DNA of 64,000 nucleotides from NORP110 sp051251595 (GTDB lineage: Bacteria; Pseudomonadota; Alphaproteobacteria; Rhodobacterales; Rhodobacteraceae). The notes under the pieces were generated by a model. The model was not told the DNA's origin. It did no database searches and saw nothing but the letters and a program-made list of their open reading frames with translations. The stretch's first letter is position 1. Each line of letters begins with the position of its first letter. The translations under genes were made by a program, and so were the position numbers. The stretch lies in contig JBPOFA010000014.1 in assembly GCA_051251595.1 (NCBI GenBank), positions 39,468 to 103,467 of the forward strand, written 5' to 3'. Shown in pieces: positions 1 to 9,025 of this stretch.

Positions 1-702
1 GAACACGGCGCGACTTTGGTTGTTCATTCGACAACCAAGTACCTGACCGGTAACGGCACGGTCACCGGCGGAGCAGTGGTTGATTCTGGTAAATTTGACT
101 GGTCCGCCAGCGACAAATTCCCAAGCCTGTCCGCAGAAGAGCCCGCCTATCATGGGCTGAAGTTCCACGAGACATTTGGCCCGCTGGCCTTCACCTTCCA
201 CAGCATCGCGATCGGACTGCGCGACCTTGGCATGACGATGAACCCACAGGCCGCGCATTATACATTGATGGGGATCGAAACCCTGTCACTGCGGATGGAA
301 CGCCACGTCGAGAACGCACAAAAGATTGCCGCCTGGCTCGAAAATGATCCACGGGTGGATTACGTGACCTATGCAGGTTTGCCGTCATCCCCCTATTACA
401 GCCGGGTCGAAAAGATCTGCCCGAAAGGTGCAGGCGCGTTGTTCACCTTCGCGGTGAAAGGTGGCTATGACGCTTGCGTCAAACTGGTTGATTCACTGGA
501 AATCTTTAGCCACGTGGCCAACCTTGGCGACACGCGGTCGCTGATCATCCATTCTGCCTCGACGACCCACAGACAGCTGACACCCGAACAGCAAGAGGCC
601 GCAGGGGCCTCTGCCAATGTGGTGCGTTTGTCCATTGGGATCGAGCAGGTCGAAGACCTGATCGGGGATCTGGACCAGGCGCTGACTAAAGCAACGTCCT
701 GA
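1..702 (+). CDS. metY: O-acetylhomoserine aminocarboxypropyltransferase (sulfhydrylase), 3' part
   Basis: PLP enzyme of the Cys/Met metabolism family that makes homocysteine (or methionine) from O-acetylhomoserine and a sulfur donor. The reading frame is open from the first base of the window, so the N-terminal half, including most of the PLP fold, is missing. The visible part starts around the PLP-lysine motif (VVHSTTKYLTGNG, with K as the Schiff-base lysine) and continues through the SGKFDW segment and the C-terminal domain with the conserved RSLIIHSASTTH and RLSIGIEQVEDL motifs. The family is about 430 residues, so roughly 235 remain. A hairpin follows the stop. MetZ or cystathionine gamma-synthase are alternatives, but the GKFDW and FGPLAF segments favour the OAH sulfhydrylase branch. 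Confidence 0.9.
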   Translation, partial: EHGATLVVHSTTKYLTGNGTVTGGAVVDSGKFDWSASDKFPSLSAEEPAYHGLKFHETFGPLAFTFHSIAIGLRDLGMTMNPQAAHYTLMGIETLSLRMERHVENAQKIAAWLENDPRVDYVTYAGLPSSPYYSRVEKICPKGAGALFTFAVKGGYDACVKLVDSLEIFSHVANLGDTRSLIIHSASTTHRQLTPEQQEAAGASANVVRLSIGIEQVEDLIGDLDQALTKATS

Positions 703-726
703 CCCAAAGACTTGATTTAAAACAAC

Positions 727-754
727 AATAGGGAAGGCTTCGGCCCTCCCTATT
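727..754. terminator. Bidirectional terminator hairpin between metY and the SIMPL gene
   Basis: A 12-bp stem (AATAGGGAAGGC against GCCCTCCCTATT, one mismatch) closed by a TTCG tetraloop lies between the two convergent genes and overlaps the stop codon of the minus-strand gene. On the minus strand it is followed by a T-rich stretch, so it most likely ends the SIMPL transcript and may act in both directions. Confidence 0.7.
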
Positions 755-1439
755 CGGCGACAGAAAAGACCATCGTCACAGAGGCCCCCAGTGCGATTTC
801 GCCCTGCGCAATGGGCGCGGAATCTGCCATCGCCATCTCTCTGAAGGCAATCGGCGCCCCGGCACGCCCGCCATTTTCCGTCAACTCAATCAACTGGCCC
901 AGCTTCACACCGGCAGCTTTTGCATAAATCTCTGCCTTGCGCCGCGCGTCGGCCACCGCCTCTGCGCGGGCCTGATCCTGAAATGCACCCGGTTCCTGCA
1001 CACCGAACTGCAGACCATAAAACTCATTGGCGCCATTCTCTACAACTGCCCCCAATACATCCCCAAGCGCCGAAAGATCGCGGACCCGGACGGTAACCTG
1101 ATTGCTGACCATGTATCCCGAGATTTCCGGCCTGTCGTTTTCTGACGCGATGCGATCAGACCACATCGGCGAAAGCGACAGCCCACTGGTTTGAACATCC
1201 TTCTTGGCCATTCCAACATCCGACAACACTGCAATCACATCCGAAATCGCGGCGGAATTGGCCGCCAATGCCTCTTCCGCCTGAACGGCTTGCGTGCGCA
1301 CGCCAAAGGTGATCGTCGCCATATCCGGCAGGGTTTCAACTTGCCCAGAGCCAACCACGGTAATGCGACCCGCATCTTGTGCTGACACCGCCCCCGTCAG
1401 CAAACAAACCGCAACAATCGACGCCAACACTCTTTTCAT
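750..1439 (-). CDS. SIMPL domain-containing periplasmic protein (DUF541)
   Basis: A 229-residue exported protein of the SIMPL/DUF541 family, whose members are found in the periplasm or outer membrane and whose biochemical role is not settled (some are linked to stress tolerance). A signal peptide is visible (MKRVLASIVAVCLLTGAVSAQ, cut after AQ is likely). The mature part begins with the typical RITVVGSGQVETLPDMATI segment and contains the family's QARAEAVADARRKAEIYAKAAGVKLG helix followed by the C-terminal LGASVTMVFSV strand. ATG start. Convergent with metY across a shared hairpin. It stands alone, with no partner gene to suggest a substrate. Confidence 0.88.
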   Translation of the reverse strand: MKRVLASIVAVCLLTGAVSAQDAGRITVVGSGQVETLPDMATITFGVRTQAVQAEEALAANSAAISDVIAVLSDVGMAKKDVQTSGLSLSPMWSDRIASENDRPEISGYMVSNQVTVRVRDLSALGDVLGAVVENGANEFYGLQFGVQEPGAFQDQARAEAVADARRKAEIYAKAAGVKLGQLIELTENGGRAGAPIAFREMAMADSAPIAQGEIALGASVTMVFSVAE

Positions 1440-1598
1440 TTCAAACTCCGTAAAATTTCGGTGTCACAGCACCACTTTTTCACATTCAATTCACAAAGAC
1501 ATAAAGCATATGCTTTCGCTTACGCTAATCCTGATGTAGACTTGTGAACAGCACAATTGTCTTCTGCTACACGCAGAATTTATGATAGATTATGTAAG

Positions 1599-3953
1599 AT
1601 GAAGCCTGGATTTGCACTTATCCTAAGCCAAGATGGCATTAGCCTTTTGCTTCGCGCGAATGGTGGCTGGCGGGGCTTGGGCAAAGCAGACCCATCCAGC
1701 CCGACCCTTACCCAAGACCTGCGTTACTTGCAACGCACAGCAACGGAACTGTCCGGCGGTCAATTTGCGACCAAGCTGGTGATCCCAAACGCGCAAATCC
1801 TTTATCGTAAAATCGCCGTCGAAAGCGCCTCTGACAGCATGCGCACCGCGATGATCCGCGCAGAACTGGACGGCGCGACGCCGTACAAGCTGGACGAACT
1901 TGTTTTTGACTGGTGCGAAGCCGAAGAAGGCTTTGTCCACGTCGCCGTCGTGGCAACCCAGACCCTGGCAGAGGCTGAAACCTTTGCCGTGGAACATCAG
2001 TTCAACCCCGTTTCTTGTGTCGCAGCGCCGGAACCCGGATCTTTCAGCCAGGAACCGTTCTTTGGGGAAACGCAATTTGCGGAATCCCTGTTGTTGGATG
2101 GCGAGACGGTTGAACCCGATGACGACATTATCGATGTCATCGCGCAAACAGAAATCAACGAATTGCCCGTCATTCAAGAGGTCGCAACAGCGGCCCCAAT
2201 TGCGACTGAGGATGAGCCCGTTGAAATCGCCCCAGCCGATCAGGTCGCCTTTTCAACCCGACGCGACACTGACCGCCCTGTTAACCCGGATGAACCACTC
2301 GCCCTGAAATGGGTGGCCCCGCGCATCGCCGTTGGCGCCCTGAACGTCGCGCCAGCGCCGGAAAACAAGGATGCCGACGGGCAGGAGCTAAAGGCTGAAA
2401 TCACCCCCATGGCGGTGACTGCCCCAGATCTGGCCCGACCTGCCCGGGCACCAAAACCCGCAGCGAAGGCAAAACCGGCCACCATACCCCTTGCACCCGA
2501 AAACCGCGCACAGCCCGTAAAAACCACCCGCGCCGCGCCCTCAACCGCAAGCGACGAAGAAAAGTCTCTGACGATTTTTGGGGCCCGCGAAGCGGCACAG
2601 CGGATTAGCAATTCTGGCTATCTGGGCCTGTCCGTCGTTATGGGCGTCGCGGCGGTCTTGATTTTGGTGTTGCTCTATGTCGGCGGCCTGTTGGGGTCAT
2701 CGACAGAAACAGCGCAGTTTGATGCGGTCCAGACGGACAGCACGCAGGATCTTGGCGAAGCTCAAACAGCATCAGCAGCCGTTGAATCTGCGTCCTTCAC
2801 CGAAGACCCCCAAGAGCCGAGCGATACAGCTCCTGTTGCAGATATAGATATCGCTGCCCTGTCCGTGCCCGACATTTCGACGATCGAACTGTCTGTGCCG
2901 ACCCAACAGGAAATCGAACAGAACTACAACGGGACCGAACCTGCGGAACTGGCAGATCAGAACGTGGCACAGGCGGCCTATGCCCTATCCGGCATTTGGC
3001 AGCTTTCGCCCAGCCCCCTGAACGATCCCAAGACCGATCATTTGAGCGATCTGTATGTCGCATCGATTGACCAGCCGATCGTCATTCAGGACGCAGTTGC
3101 CCTGCCATCCTATTCAGCCTCGCAACCTGACCAGACTTTGAACGCAGCCGCATCTCCGGCCCCATCCGGCACAACATTTGATTTGGACGAACGTGGCCTG
3201 GTGCGCCCAACAGCACAAGGCGCGCTGACCCCGGACGGCATTCGCGTCTATGCGGGCAAACCGACGAAGGTCCCTGCCCTGCGACCAACAACTGGCGCGT
3301 TCCTAGAACCACGACCAACACCAACCGAAGAAATCATTGGCATTCGCCCCTTGCCCCGGCCGGAAAAACTGGCGGAACAAATGCAAAGGGCGCGTTTTGG
3401 CGGCCGCACCTTGGCAGAACTGGGCGAAAAACGCCCCCTACCGCGCCCGGAAATTCCAGAAGGCACCGTCATCACAGCGCCCGTGGAACTGTCACAACTG
3501 GTCATCACCCGTTCAATCCGCCCGAAACAGCGCCCGTCTGGTTTGTCCAATCAGGTTAACTCTGCCTTAGCAGCTGTTGCCGTAAACGATGCTGTGGATG
3601 CCGCGGTCAAAGAGGCGTCCAAACAAGAACCGCAGCCCGAACCAAAAGCGAAAAAGAAGCCAATCGTGTCCGCCAACGCCGCCAGTGCGAAAACCCCATC
3701 CTCGCCGTCGAAACCGTCGGTCGCAAAAGAGGCGACGCTCAAGAACGCAATCAAATTGTCAGAGATCAATCTGATTGGTGTCTATGGGTCCAGCTCTGAT
3801 CGCCGGGCCTTGGTGCGGCTGCACAGCGGCCGGTATGTCAAAGTGCAGGTCGGCGATCGTCTGGACGGCGGCCGCGTCGCTTCTATCGGCTCTAGTGAAC
3901 TAAAATACGTCAAGAGCGGGCGAAACGTGACGCTGAAGATGCCTACCGGATAG
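1599..3953 (+). CDS. Large membrane protein with GspL/PilM-like N-terminus and PilP/GspC-like C-terminus
   Basis: About 784 residues counted from the ATG at 1599; an upstream in-frame alternative start at 1557 only adds an unconvincing leader. Residues 1-150 resemble the actin-like cytoplasmic domain of GspL/PilM (FALILSQDGISLLLRANGGW, then LVIPNAQILYRKIAVE and a V-ATQTLAEAE stretch). A single membrane segment lies near residues 340-365 (GLSVVMGVAAVLILVLLYVG). It is preceded by a Pro/Ala-rich cytoplasmic linker and followed by a long, low-complexity, proline-rich periplasmic region. The last 65 residues (from about 717) resemble the PilP/GspC HR domain: NLIGVYGSSSDRRALVRLHSGRYVKVQVGD. This suggests an envelope-spanning assembly scaffold, but no other secretion or pilus gene is beside it. 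Function is inferred from fold resemblance only. Confidence 0.6.
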   Translation: MKPGFALILSQDGISLLLRANGGWRGLGKADPSSPTLTQDLRYLQRTATELSGGQFATKLVIPNAQILYRKIAVESASDSMRTAMIRAELDGATPYKLDELVFDWCEAEEGFVHVAVVATQTLAEAETFAVEHQFNPVSCVAAPEPGSFSQEPFFGETQFAESLLLDGETVEPDDDIIDVIAQTEINELPVIQEVATAAPIATEDEPVEIAPADQVAFSTRRDTDRPVNPDEPLALKWVAPRIAVGALNVAPAPENKDADGQELKAEITPMAVTAPDLARPARAPKPAAKAKPATIPLAPENRAQPVKTTRAAPSTASDEEKSLTIFGAREAAQRISNSGYLGLSVVMGVAAVLILVLLYVGGLLGSSTETAQFDAVQTDSTQDLGEAQTASAAVESASFTEDPQEPSDTAPVADIDIAALSVPDISTIELSVPTQQEIEQNYNGTEPAELADQNVAQAAYALSGIWQLSPSPLNDPKTDHLSDLYVASIDQPIVIQDAVALPSYSASQPDQTLNAAASPAPSGTTFDLDERGLVRPTAQGALTPDGIRVYAGKPTKVPALRPTTGAFLEPRPTPTEEIIGIRPLPRPEKLAEQMQRARFGGRTLAELGEKRPLPRPEIPEGTVITAPVELSQLVITRSIRPKQRPSGLSNQVNSALAAVAVNDAVDAAVKEASKQEPQPEPKAKKKPIVSANAASAKTPSSPSKPSVAKEATLKNAIKLSEINLIGVYGSSSDRRALVRLHSGRYVKVQVGDRLDGGRVASIGSSELKYVKSGRNVTLKMPTG

Positions 3954-3981
3954 GCAAGCTGCCCGTACAAGCATCTTCACA

Positions 3982-4009
3982 GGCTGAACAATCCTGTTAA
4001 GCCCATTTT
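3982..4009 (+). terminator. Probable terminator after the PilP-like gene
   Basis: A 9-bp stem with one mismatch (GGCTGAACA / TGTTAAGCC, loop ATCC) is followed by CCATTTTG. It lies 29 bases past the stop at 3953 and ahead of the antiporter gene. Confidence 0.45.
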
Positions 4010-4066
4010 GTTCTGTATTGTAACGAACAGACGCGTTGTACTTGAACCGCGCATCAGAGGGCACGT

Positions 4067-5914
4067 ATGGAAACATTCCTGTTTCAGGCAACAATCTATT
4101 TGGGGACAGCCGTCATCGCCGTGCCGATTGCGAGCCGTTTTGGATTGGGGTCGGTACTGGGATATTTGCTGGCCGGTATTCTGATCGGACCGGCGCTTCT
4201 GGGCCTGGTGGGGACCGAATCCGAAGACCTGCAACATTTTGCCGAATTTGGCGTGGTCATGATGTTGTTCATCATCGGCCTTGAAATGGAACCGCGCACC
4301 CTGTGGGAGATGCGCCATCGGCTGCTAGGGCTCGGCGGGGCGCAGATTCTGATCACAACCGGCGTGGTTATGTCAGCCAGCCTCTTTCTTGGATTTTCGT
4401 GGAATTCTGCGCTGGCGGTTGGTCTTATTTTGTCCCTGTCCTCTACAGCGATCGTGTTGCAAACCCTAAGCGAAAAGGGCTTGATGCAAACAAAAGGCGG
4501 CCGATCCGCCTTTTCCGTTCTGCTGACGCAAGACATTGCCGTTATCCCCATGCTTGCGCTTTTGCCCCTTCTCGCCGCATCGACAGGCTTGCAGCACGCA
4601 GGTGGAGACGATCTGGGACACACGATGTCGCTTGTCGACGACCTGCCAAGATGGGCAATCCCCCTGGTCACAATAACCGCCGTCGGTGGCATAATTCTGG
4701 CCGGGGTATTTTTGATGCGACCGGTTTTTCGTTTCATCGACAGTGCCAATCTGCGGGAAATGCACACGGCTTTCGCGCTTTTGATCGTGGTCGGAATTGC
4801 CTGGCTGATGACATTGGTTGGCCTGTCCCCCGCCTTGGGCACCTTTCTGGCGGGCGTCGTTCTGGCCAACAGTGAATTCAAACATGAACTGGAAAGTCAT
4901 ATTGAGCCGTTCAAGGGCCTGCTCTTGGGGTTGTTTTTCATCACGGTCGGCGCGGGCATCAATTTCTCGGTGTTCTTTGACAGCCCCTTTTTGATCCTTG
5001 GGCTGACGCTTGGGCTTATGGTCGTCAAAGGCATCATCCTGGCGATCCTTGCGCTGGTCTTTCGCCTTAAGGGCCGGGACAAATGGCTGTTCACCCTTGG
5101 GCTGGCACAAGCGGGGGAATTTGGGCTGGTGATGATCTCATTTTCGGTCCAACAACGGGTCATTCCGCTGGCATTGTCAGAAAGCCTGTTGCTGATCGTC
5201 GCGCTTTCGATGCTGCTGACACCGCTGTTTTTTATCCTGTACGAGGTCTTGTCGAAAAAGCTGGATCACGCGAGGCCCCTGAATGGCCCTGACGAAATCG
5301 ATGAACAACACCCGATCATCATCGCCGGCATTGGCCGGTTTGGACAGGTCGTGAACCAATTGATCCAAAGCGCCGGGTTTTCAACAACCCTGCTCGACAA
5401 AGACATGCAGACGCTGGAACTGGTCCGTGCTTTCGGAACCAAAGGCTATTTCGGCGACCCAACACGTCCGGAATTGTTGCGCGCGGCGGGAATTGAAAAG
5501 GCGCAAATTTTGGTCGTCGCACTTGATGATAAAGACGCGGCCATCAAACTCGTACGTCAGGCCCGCAGCATGAGACCAGATATTCATATCATCGCCCGCG
5601 CCGCGGATCGGATGCATGTGTTTCAGCTCTACCGTGCTGGCGCCGATGATATCGTCCGAGAGCTCTTTGACTCTTCCCTACGCGCCGGGCGCTATGTGCT
5701 GGAGCATTTGGGCCTGACAGAGTTCGAGGCCCACGAATCCGAAGTCATGTTCTACAAGCTCGACCGCGAGGCCATGGCAGAGCTGGCAGAGCTTTGGGAT
5801 CCGAATATTCCGATCACACAAAACAAGGCTTTCGTTGAACGTTCAAAGGCCATGAACAAGGATTTGGAAACCGCATTGATCGCCCTGAAAGCGGCCAAAG
5901 AGGACGCCAAATAG
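4067..5914 (+). CDS. CPA2-family cation/proton antiporter with RCK (TrkA-N) domain, KefB/C-like
   Basis: A 615-residue inner-membrane transporter. Residues 1-380 hold about 12 hydrophobic segments typical of the Na+/H+ exchanger fold (for example GSVLGYLLAGILIGPALLGL and ALGTFLAGVVLANSEFKHELE). Residues 400-520 form a Rossmann RCK-N domain (IIIAGIGRFGQVVNQLI, then TLLDKDMQTLELVRAFG and YFGDPTRPELLRAAG) that binds nucleotide and gates flux in Kef systems. Family members exchange K+ or Na+ for H+. The length matches KefB/KefC/YbaL. No KefF/KefG ancillary quinone reductase gene is adjacent, so glutathione-adduct gating cannot be assumed. It is convergent with cobT with only 2 bases between the stops. 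Confidence 0.92.
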   Translation: METFLFQATIYLGTAVIAVPIASRFGLGSVLGYLLAGILIGPALLGLVGTESEDLQHFAEFGVVMMLFIIGLEMEPRTLWEMRHRLLGLGGAQILITTGVVMSASLFLGFSWNSALAVGLILSLSSTAIVLQTLSEKGLMQTKGGRSAFSVLLTQDIAVIPMLALLPLLAASTGLQHAGGDDLGHTMSLVDDLPRWAIPLVTITAVGGIILAGVFLMRPVFRFIDSANLREMHTAFALLIVVGIAWLMTLVGLSPALGTFLAGVVLANSEFKHELESHIEPFKGLLLGLFFITVGAGINFSVFFDSPFLILGLTLGLMVVKGIILAILALVFRLKGRDKWLFTLGLAQAGEFGLVMISFSVQQRVIPLALSESLLLIVALSMLLTPLFFILYEVLSKKLDHARPLNGPDEIDEQHPIIIAGIGRFGQVVNQLIQSAGFSTTLLDKDMQTLELVRAFGTKGYFGDPTRPELLRAAGIEKAQILVVALDDKDAAIKLVRQARSMRPDIHIIARAADRMHVFQLYRAGADDIVRELFDSSLRAGRYVLEHLGLTEFEAHESEVMFYKLDREAMAELAELWDPNIPITQNKAFVERSKAMNKDLETALIALKAAKEDAK

Positions 5915-5916
5915 GA

Positions 5917-6918
5917 TCAGCCTTCGCTGACGCCTGCCTCTGCAAATGTGGACATGCCAGAATGACAGGCCAGCGCGCCCTTTAGAACACCAATCGCCAT
6001 GGCCGCCCCCGACCCTTCGCCAAGTCGCATCTGAAGCGACAAAATCGGCTCTTTGCCAAGACGGTCCAGCACGGCCGCATGTGCGCCCTCTGCCGAGACA
6101 TGGCCAGCCACAGTGTGATCCAACGCACCGGGTTGCATTTTTTCAAGCGTCGCCGCCGCCGCACAGCATATGAACCCATCCAGAATCACAGGGATCCGTT
6201 CGACCCGCGCCCGCGCGATTGCTCCGGCCATCGCGGCCAGCTCTCTTCCACCCAAACAGCGCAGAACCTCCAAAGGATCCCGGTCTGGGTTCGCCAAGAG
6301 ACCTGCCTCTACCACCCGCGTTTTAAGCGCCAACCCGTCATCGCTGACGCCCGTGCCCCGGCCTGTCCAGTCTTTGGCCTCTCCGCCAAAGAACGCGGCG
6401 GCCAGTGCGGCGGCAGATGTTGTGTTGCCGATGCCCATTTCACCGCAAACGAACAAATCAGCGTCGGGATTCACAGCCATCCAGCCCGCCTGTAACGCCG
6501 CCACACAGTCGGTCTCGCTCATCGCGGGCCCGGTCGAAAAATCCTGTGTCGGCTGATCCAGATCCAATGCATGCACTTCTAGTTTTGCGCCAAACGCGTC
6601 GGCCAACTGATTGATCGCAGCCCCGCCCGCGGCGAAATTGGCGACCATTTGGGCGGTAACCTCTGCAGGAAAGGCAGACACACCTTGCGCCGTGACGCCG
6701 TGATTGCCGGCAAAAATCACGACCTGCGGGTTTTCGATCTTTGGTGCCGCAGACCCAACCCAAGAGGCATACCAGATCGCGATCTGCTCTAGCCGCCCAA
6801 GCGCCGCCGGTGGTTTGGTCAATTGGGAATTCCGTTGCTCTGCCGCGCTCAACGCAGTTGCATCTGCTTGGGGCAGATTAGACAAGATCGACCGAAATTC
6901 CTCAAAATTCTCAAACAT
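5917..6918 (-). CDS. cobT: Nicotinate-nucleotide--dimethylbenzimidazole phosphoribosyltransferase
   Basis: Makes alpha-ribazole phosphate from nicotinate mononucleotide and 5,6-dimethylbenzimidazole for the lower ligand of cobalamin. Family hallmarks are clear: LTKPPAALGRLE near the N-terminus, VVIFAGNHGVTAQGVSAFP, LFVCGEMGIGNTTSAAAL, and the late VAGHVSAEGAHAAVL containing the catalytic-site glutamate. About 333 residues from the ATG at 6918, normal for CobT; a GTG two codons upstream is also in frame. Divergent from cobS, which catalyses the next joining step, with only 84 bases between them, so both promoters must lie in that gap. Confidence 0.96.
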   Translation of the reverse strand: MFENFEEFRSILSNLPQADATALSAAEQRNSQLTKPPAALGRLEQIAIWYASWVGSAAPKIENPQVVIFAGNHGVTAQGVSAFPAEVTAQMVANFAAGGAAINQLADAFGAKLEVHALDLDQPTQDFSTGPAMSETDCVAALQAGWMAVNPDADLFVCGEMGIGNTTSAAALAAAFFGGEAKDWTGRGTGVSDDGLALKTRVVEAGLLANPDRDPLEVLRCLGGRELAAMAGAIARARVERIPVILDGFICCAAAATLEKMQPGALDHTVAGHVSAEGAHAAVLDRLGKEPILSLQMRLGEGSGAAMAIGVLKGALACHSGMSTFAEAGVSEG

Positions 6919-7002
6919 ATTCACGCACCGCTTTTCGTTGTAACTGTGGTCTCATCTGTTTATCGGTTCGCCCAGAATGACAAGACGCAAAGAGGCGATG
7001 AA

Positions 7003-7758
7003 ATGAACAATTCCGACGACCGCAAGCTTCGCGCCAGTGACGTATGGGACGCGATTGGCCTGCTGACACGGCTGCCGGTCACATCTGACGGCACGCGCGG
7101 GGCACGTGCGGCCTGGGCCTGGCCGCTGGCCGGGGTAGCTGTGGCCTTGATTGCGGTCTGCATCGGCTGGGTCACCTCCTTTTTTGGTGTCCCCGCCCCA
7201 ATTGTCGCCGCACTTGTTCTTGCCGTTCAAATCACCGCAACCGGCGCGTTGCACGAAGACGGGCTTGCCGATTGTGCAGATGGGTTCTGGGGCGGCATGG
7301 ATCGCGAGCGTCGCCTGACGATCATGAAAGACAGTCGCATCGGCGCGTACGGAGTCGTGGCGCTGGTCCTTTCCCTACTGATCAGGTGGAGCGCCTTGAC
7401 CCTGTTGGTAGAGGCCGACGCCCTGTTCGCCGCCCTCATCGCGACAGCGGCGCTATCGCGTGTTCCAATGGTCGTGCTGATGTCCGCACTTCCCCCTGCG
7501 CGCGCAGACGGGTTGTCCCGTTTGGTCGGGCGACCAGATCAGGACACGGCGCTCTTGGCGGGTGCCTTGGCCGCGACTCTGGCGCTTGTCACCATTGGAT
7601 TTAGCGCGATCCCGGCCGCACTTGCCATCGCGGTGGTTGCCTTTGCGCTTGGCAGGCTCGCCCTGTCGCGGATCGGGGGGCAGACCGGGGATGTTTTGGG
7701 GGCCTCGCAACAGCTGGGAGAGATCAGTGCGCTGATCGTTCTGGTGACTTTGCTTTAG
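7003..7758 (+). CDS. cobS: Adenosylcobinamide-GDP ribazoletransferase (cobalamin synthase)
   Basis: Integral membrane enzyme that joins alpha-ribazole (or its phosphate) to adenosylcobinamide-GDP, the last assembly step of vitamin B12. The ATG at 7003 follows an AGAGGCG ribosome site and gives 251 residues, the usual length. The open frame extends upstream through the divergent promoter region but lacks a credible earlier start. Active-site motifs are visible: GALHEDGLADCADGFWGG and MKDSRIGAYGV. Several hydrophobic segments fill the rest, and the C-terminus has the GxTGDVLGA signature. It pairs functionally with divergent cobT. Confidence 0.95.
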   Translation: MNNSDDRKLRASDVWDAIGLLTRLPVTSDGTRGARAAWAWPLAGVAVALIAVCIGWVTSFFGVPAPIVAALVLAVQITATGALHEDGLADCADGFWGGMDRERRLTIMKDSRIGAYGVVALVLSLLIRWSALTLLVEADALFAALIATAALSRVPMVVLMSALPPARADGLSRLVGRPDQDTALLAGALAATLALVTIGFSAIPAALAIAVVAFALGRLALSRIGGQTGDVLGASQQLGEISALIVLVTLL

Positions 7759-7770
7759 CCCCACGCACAC

Positions 7771-7800
7771 AAAAAAGACCACCGCCAAACGGCGATGGTC
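7771..7800 (-). terminator. Intrinsic terminator of carD
   Basis: A 10-bp stem with one mismatch (GACCATCGCC / GGCGGTGGTC on the minus strand, loop GTTT) is followed by six T residues. It is located 26 bases after the carD stop, in the convergent gap with cobS. Confidence 0.8.
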
Positions 7801-7825
7801 CAATTCACTTCAAAAACCTGAAATT

Positions 7826-8338
7826 TTAGGCCGCGATGCGCGACATCAAAACGTCGTCGATTTGCTTTTGCGCATCCATTTCGTCCGCGCCTTTCACGGC
7901 AGCGATTTCGCGTGTCAAACGCTCTAGCGCGGCCTCATATAATTGACGCTCTGAATAGCTTTGCTCACGCTGGTCGTCGGTGCGATGCAGGTCGCGCACA
8001 ACTTCTGCAATGGCGATCAGATCACCAGAGTTAATTTTCTGTTCATATTCCTGCGCCCGACGGGACCACATTGCGCGCTTGACCTTGGCTTTGCCTTTCA
8101 GCGTTTTCATCGCATGGGCCACAGTATCAGAAGACGCCAATGACCGCATTCCAACAAGAATCGCCTTTTCTGTGGGAACACGCAGCGTCATTTTGTCTTT
8201 TTCGAACGCAATGACGTAAAGTTCCAATTCCGTGCCAGCAATTTCCTGTGTTTCCACATCGATGATCTTGCCGACGCCATGAGACGGATAAACGACATGT
8301 TCGTTCGTACGGAAATCCAGTTTCTTCGATTTACTCAT
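7826..8338 (-). CDS. carD: CarD/CdnL-family transcription regulator
   Basis: A 170-residue RNA polymerase-binding protein. The N-terminal Tudor-like RNAP-interaction domain is recognisable (DFRTNEHVVYPSHGVGKIIDVE, then YVIAFEKDKMTLRVPTEKA). The C-terminal half is helical, with the conserved KRAMWSRRAQEYEQKINSGDLIAIAEVVRDL segment that contacts promoter DNA at the upstream edge of the bubble. Family members stabilise open complexes at rRNA and housekeeping promoters and are close to essential in several alphaproteobacteria. ATG start. The 296-base gap upstream separates it from fdxA, so it probably has its own promoter there. Confidence 0.95.
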   Translation of the reverse strand: MSKSKKLDFRTNEHVVYPSHGVGKIIDVETQEIAGTELELYVIAFEKDKMTLRVPTEKAILVGMRSLASSDTVAHAMKTLKGKAKVKRAMWSRRAQEYEQKINSGDLIAIAEVVRDLHRTDDQREQSYSERQLYEAALERLTREIAAVKGADEMDAQKQIDDVLMSRIAA

Positions 8339-8634
8339 TCAAGCTTCTTTCTCGTGTCAGGACCTTTTTCAGCGACAAAGAACCCGACAGGAACAAACGC
8401 GTTCCCGACAAGGTTTTCTGTTTTTCTGAAATTGCCGCTTGCAGACAAATTTCGCTGCGTAAATGGGCAGGTCTCCAATTTTTCCTAAGGCAGACTATAT
8501 CAGAAAAATCGGGTTTTTTAAAGCAGTGCCAATAGATTATTCCCGTTTATGTGGAAAAAACGCGAAAAATTGATTGGATTTTGGCAAAAATCATTGCCTG
8601 CCGCAACGTCAGGCCGACCGAACGAATCAGCCGA
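8339..8634. other. Intergenic region between fdxA and carD
   Basis: About 300 bases without a credible gene. It should hold the carD promoter (minus strand) and the fdxA terminator. The centre (about 8500-8590) is distinctly A/T-rich compared with its surroundings. I see no riboswitch-like fold. Confidence 0.5.
8586..8614 (-). terminator. Probable fdxA terminator
   Basis: A 5-bp GC stem (GCCTG/CAGGC, 9-base loop) followed on the minus strand by AATGATTTTT. It lies 20 bases past the fdxA stop. The stem is short, so this is only a moderate call. Confidence 0.4.
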
Positions 8635-8973
8635 TCAGCCACCTTCGCCCGGTTTTTCGGAAAAGTATTTCTCTACCTTGCCTTCTTCGCCATCACGTGA
8701 ATCCGCATCTGGAAGCGGATCTTTCTTGGTGATGATGACCGGCCACATTTCAGAGTATTTCCGGTTAAACTCTACCCATTTCTCTGTCTCAGGCTCTGTA
8801 TCGGGGCGAATTGCGTCTGCTGGACACTCGGGTTCGCAAACACCGCAGTCGATACACTCATCTGGATGAATGACGAGCATGTTCTCACCCTCGTAAAAAC
8901 AATCCACCGGACAGACTTCGACACAGTCGGTGTATTTACAGGCGATGCAATTGTCATTGACGATATAGGTCAT
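8635..8973 (-). CDS. fdxA: 7Fe ferredoxin (FdxA type)
   Basis: A 112-residue electron carrier with one [3Fe-4S] and one [4Fe-4S] cluster. The first cluster motif is NDNCIACKYTDCVEVCP (C9, C17, C21 and the later C50 arrangement). The second is DECIDCGVCEPECP (C40, C43, C46, C50). The C-terminal extension of about 50 residues is the usual FdxA tail (EKWVEFNRKYSEMWPVI). Cytosolic. First gene after the S4 protein in a minus-strand series helicase, S4 protein, ferredoxin; this order recurs in Rhodobacterales, though a functional tie to RNA metabolism is unproven. Confidence 0.95.
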   Translation of the reverse strand: MTYIVNDNCIACKYTDCVEVCPVDCFYEGENMLVIHPDECIDCGVCEPECPADAIRPDTEPETEKWVEFNRKYSEMWPVIITKKDPLPDADSRDGEEGKVEKYFSEKPGEGG

Positions 8974-9025
8974 TGGGAAGCTCTGGCTTTTGATTTCACC
9001 GGACTAGCTAGAACAGCAAAGCAGA

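Noticed and set aside
6919..7002. Cobalamin riboswitch between cobT and cobS
   Set aside because: The gap is only about 84 bases and lacks the B12-box; a full riboswitch needs about 200.
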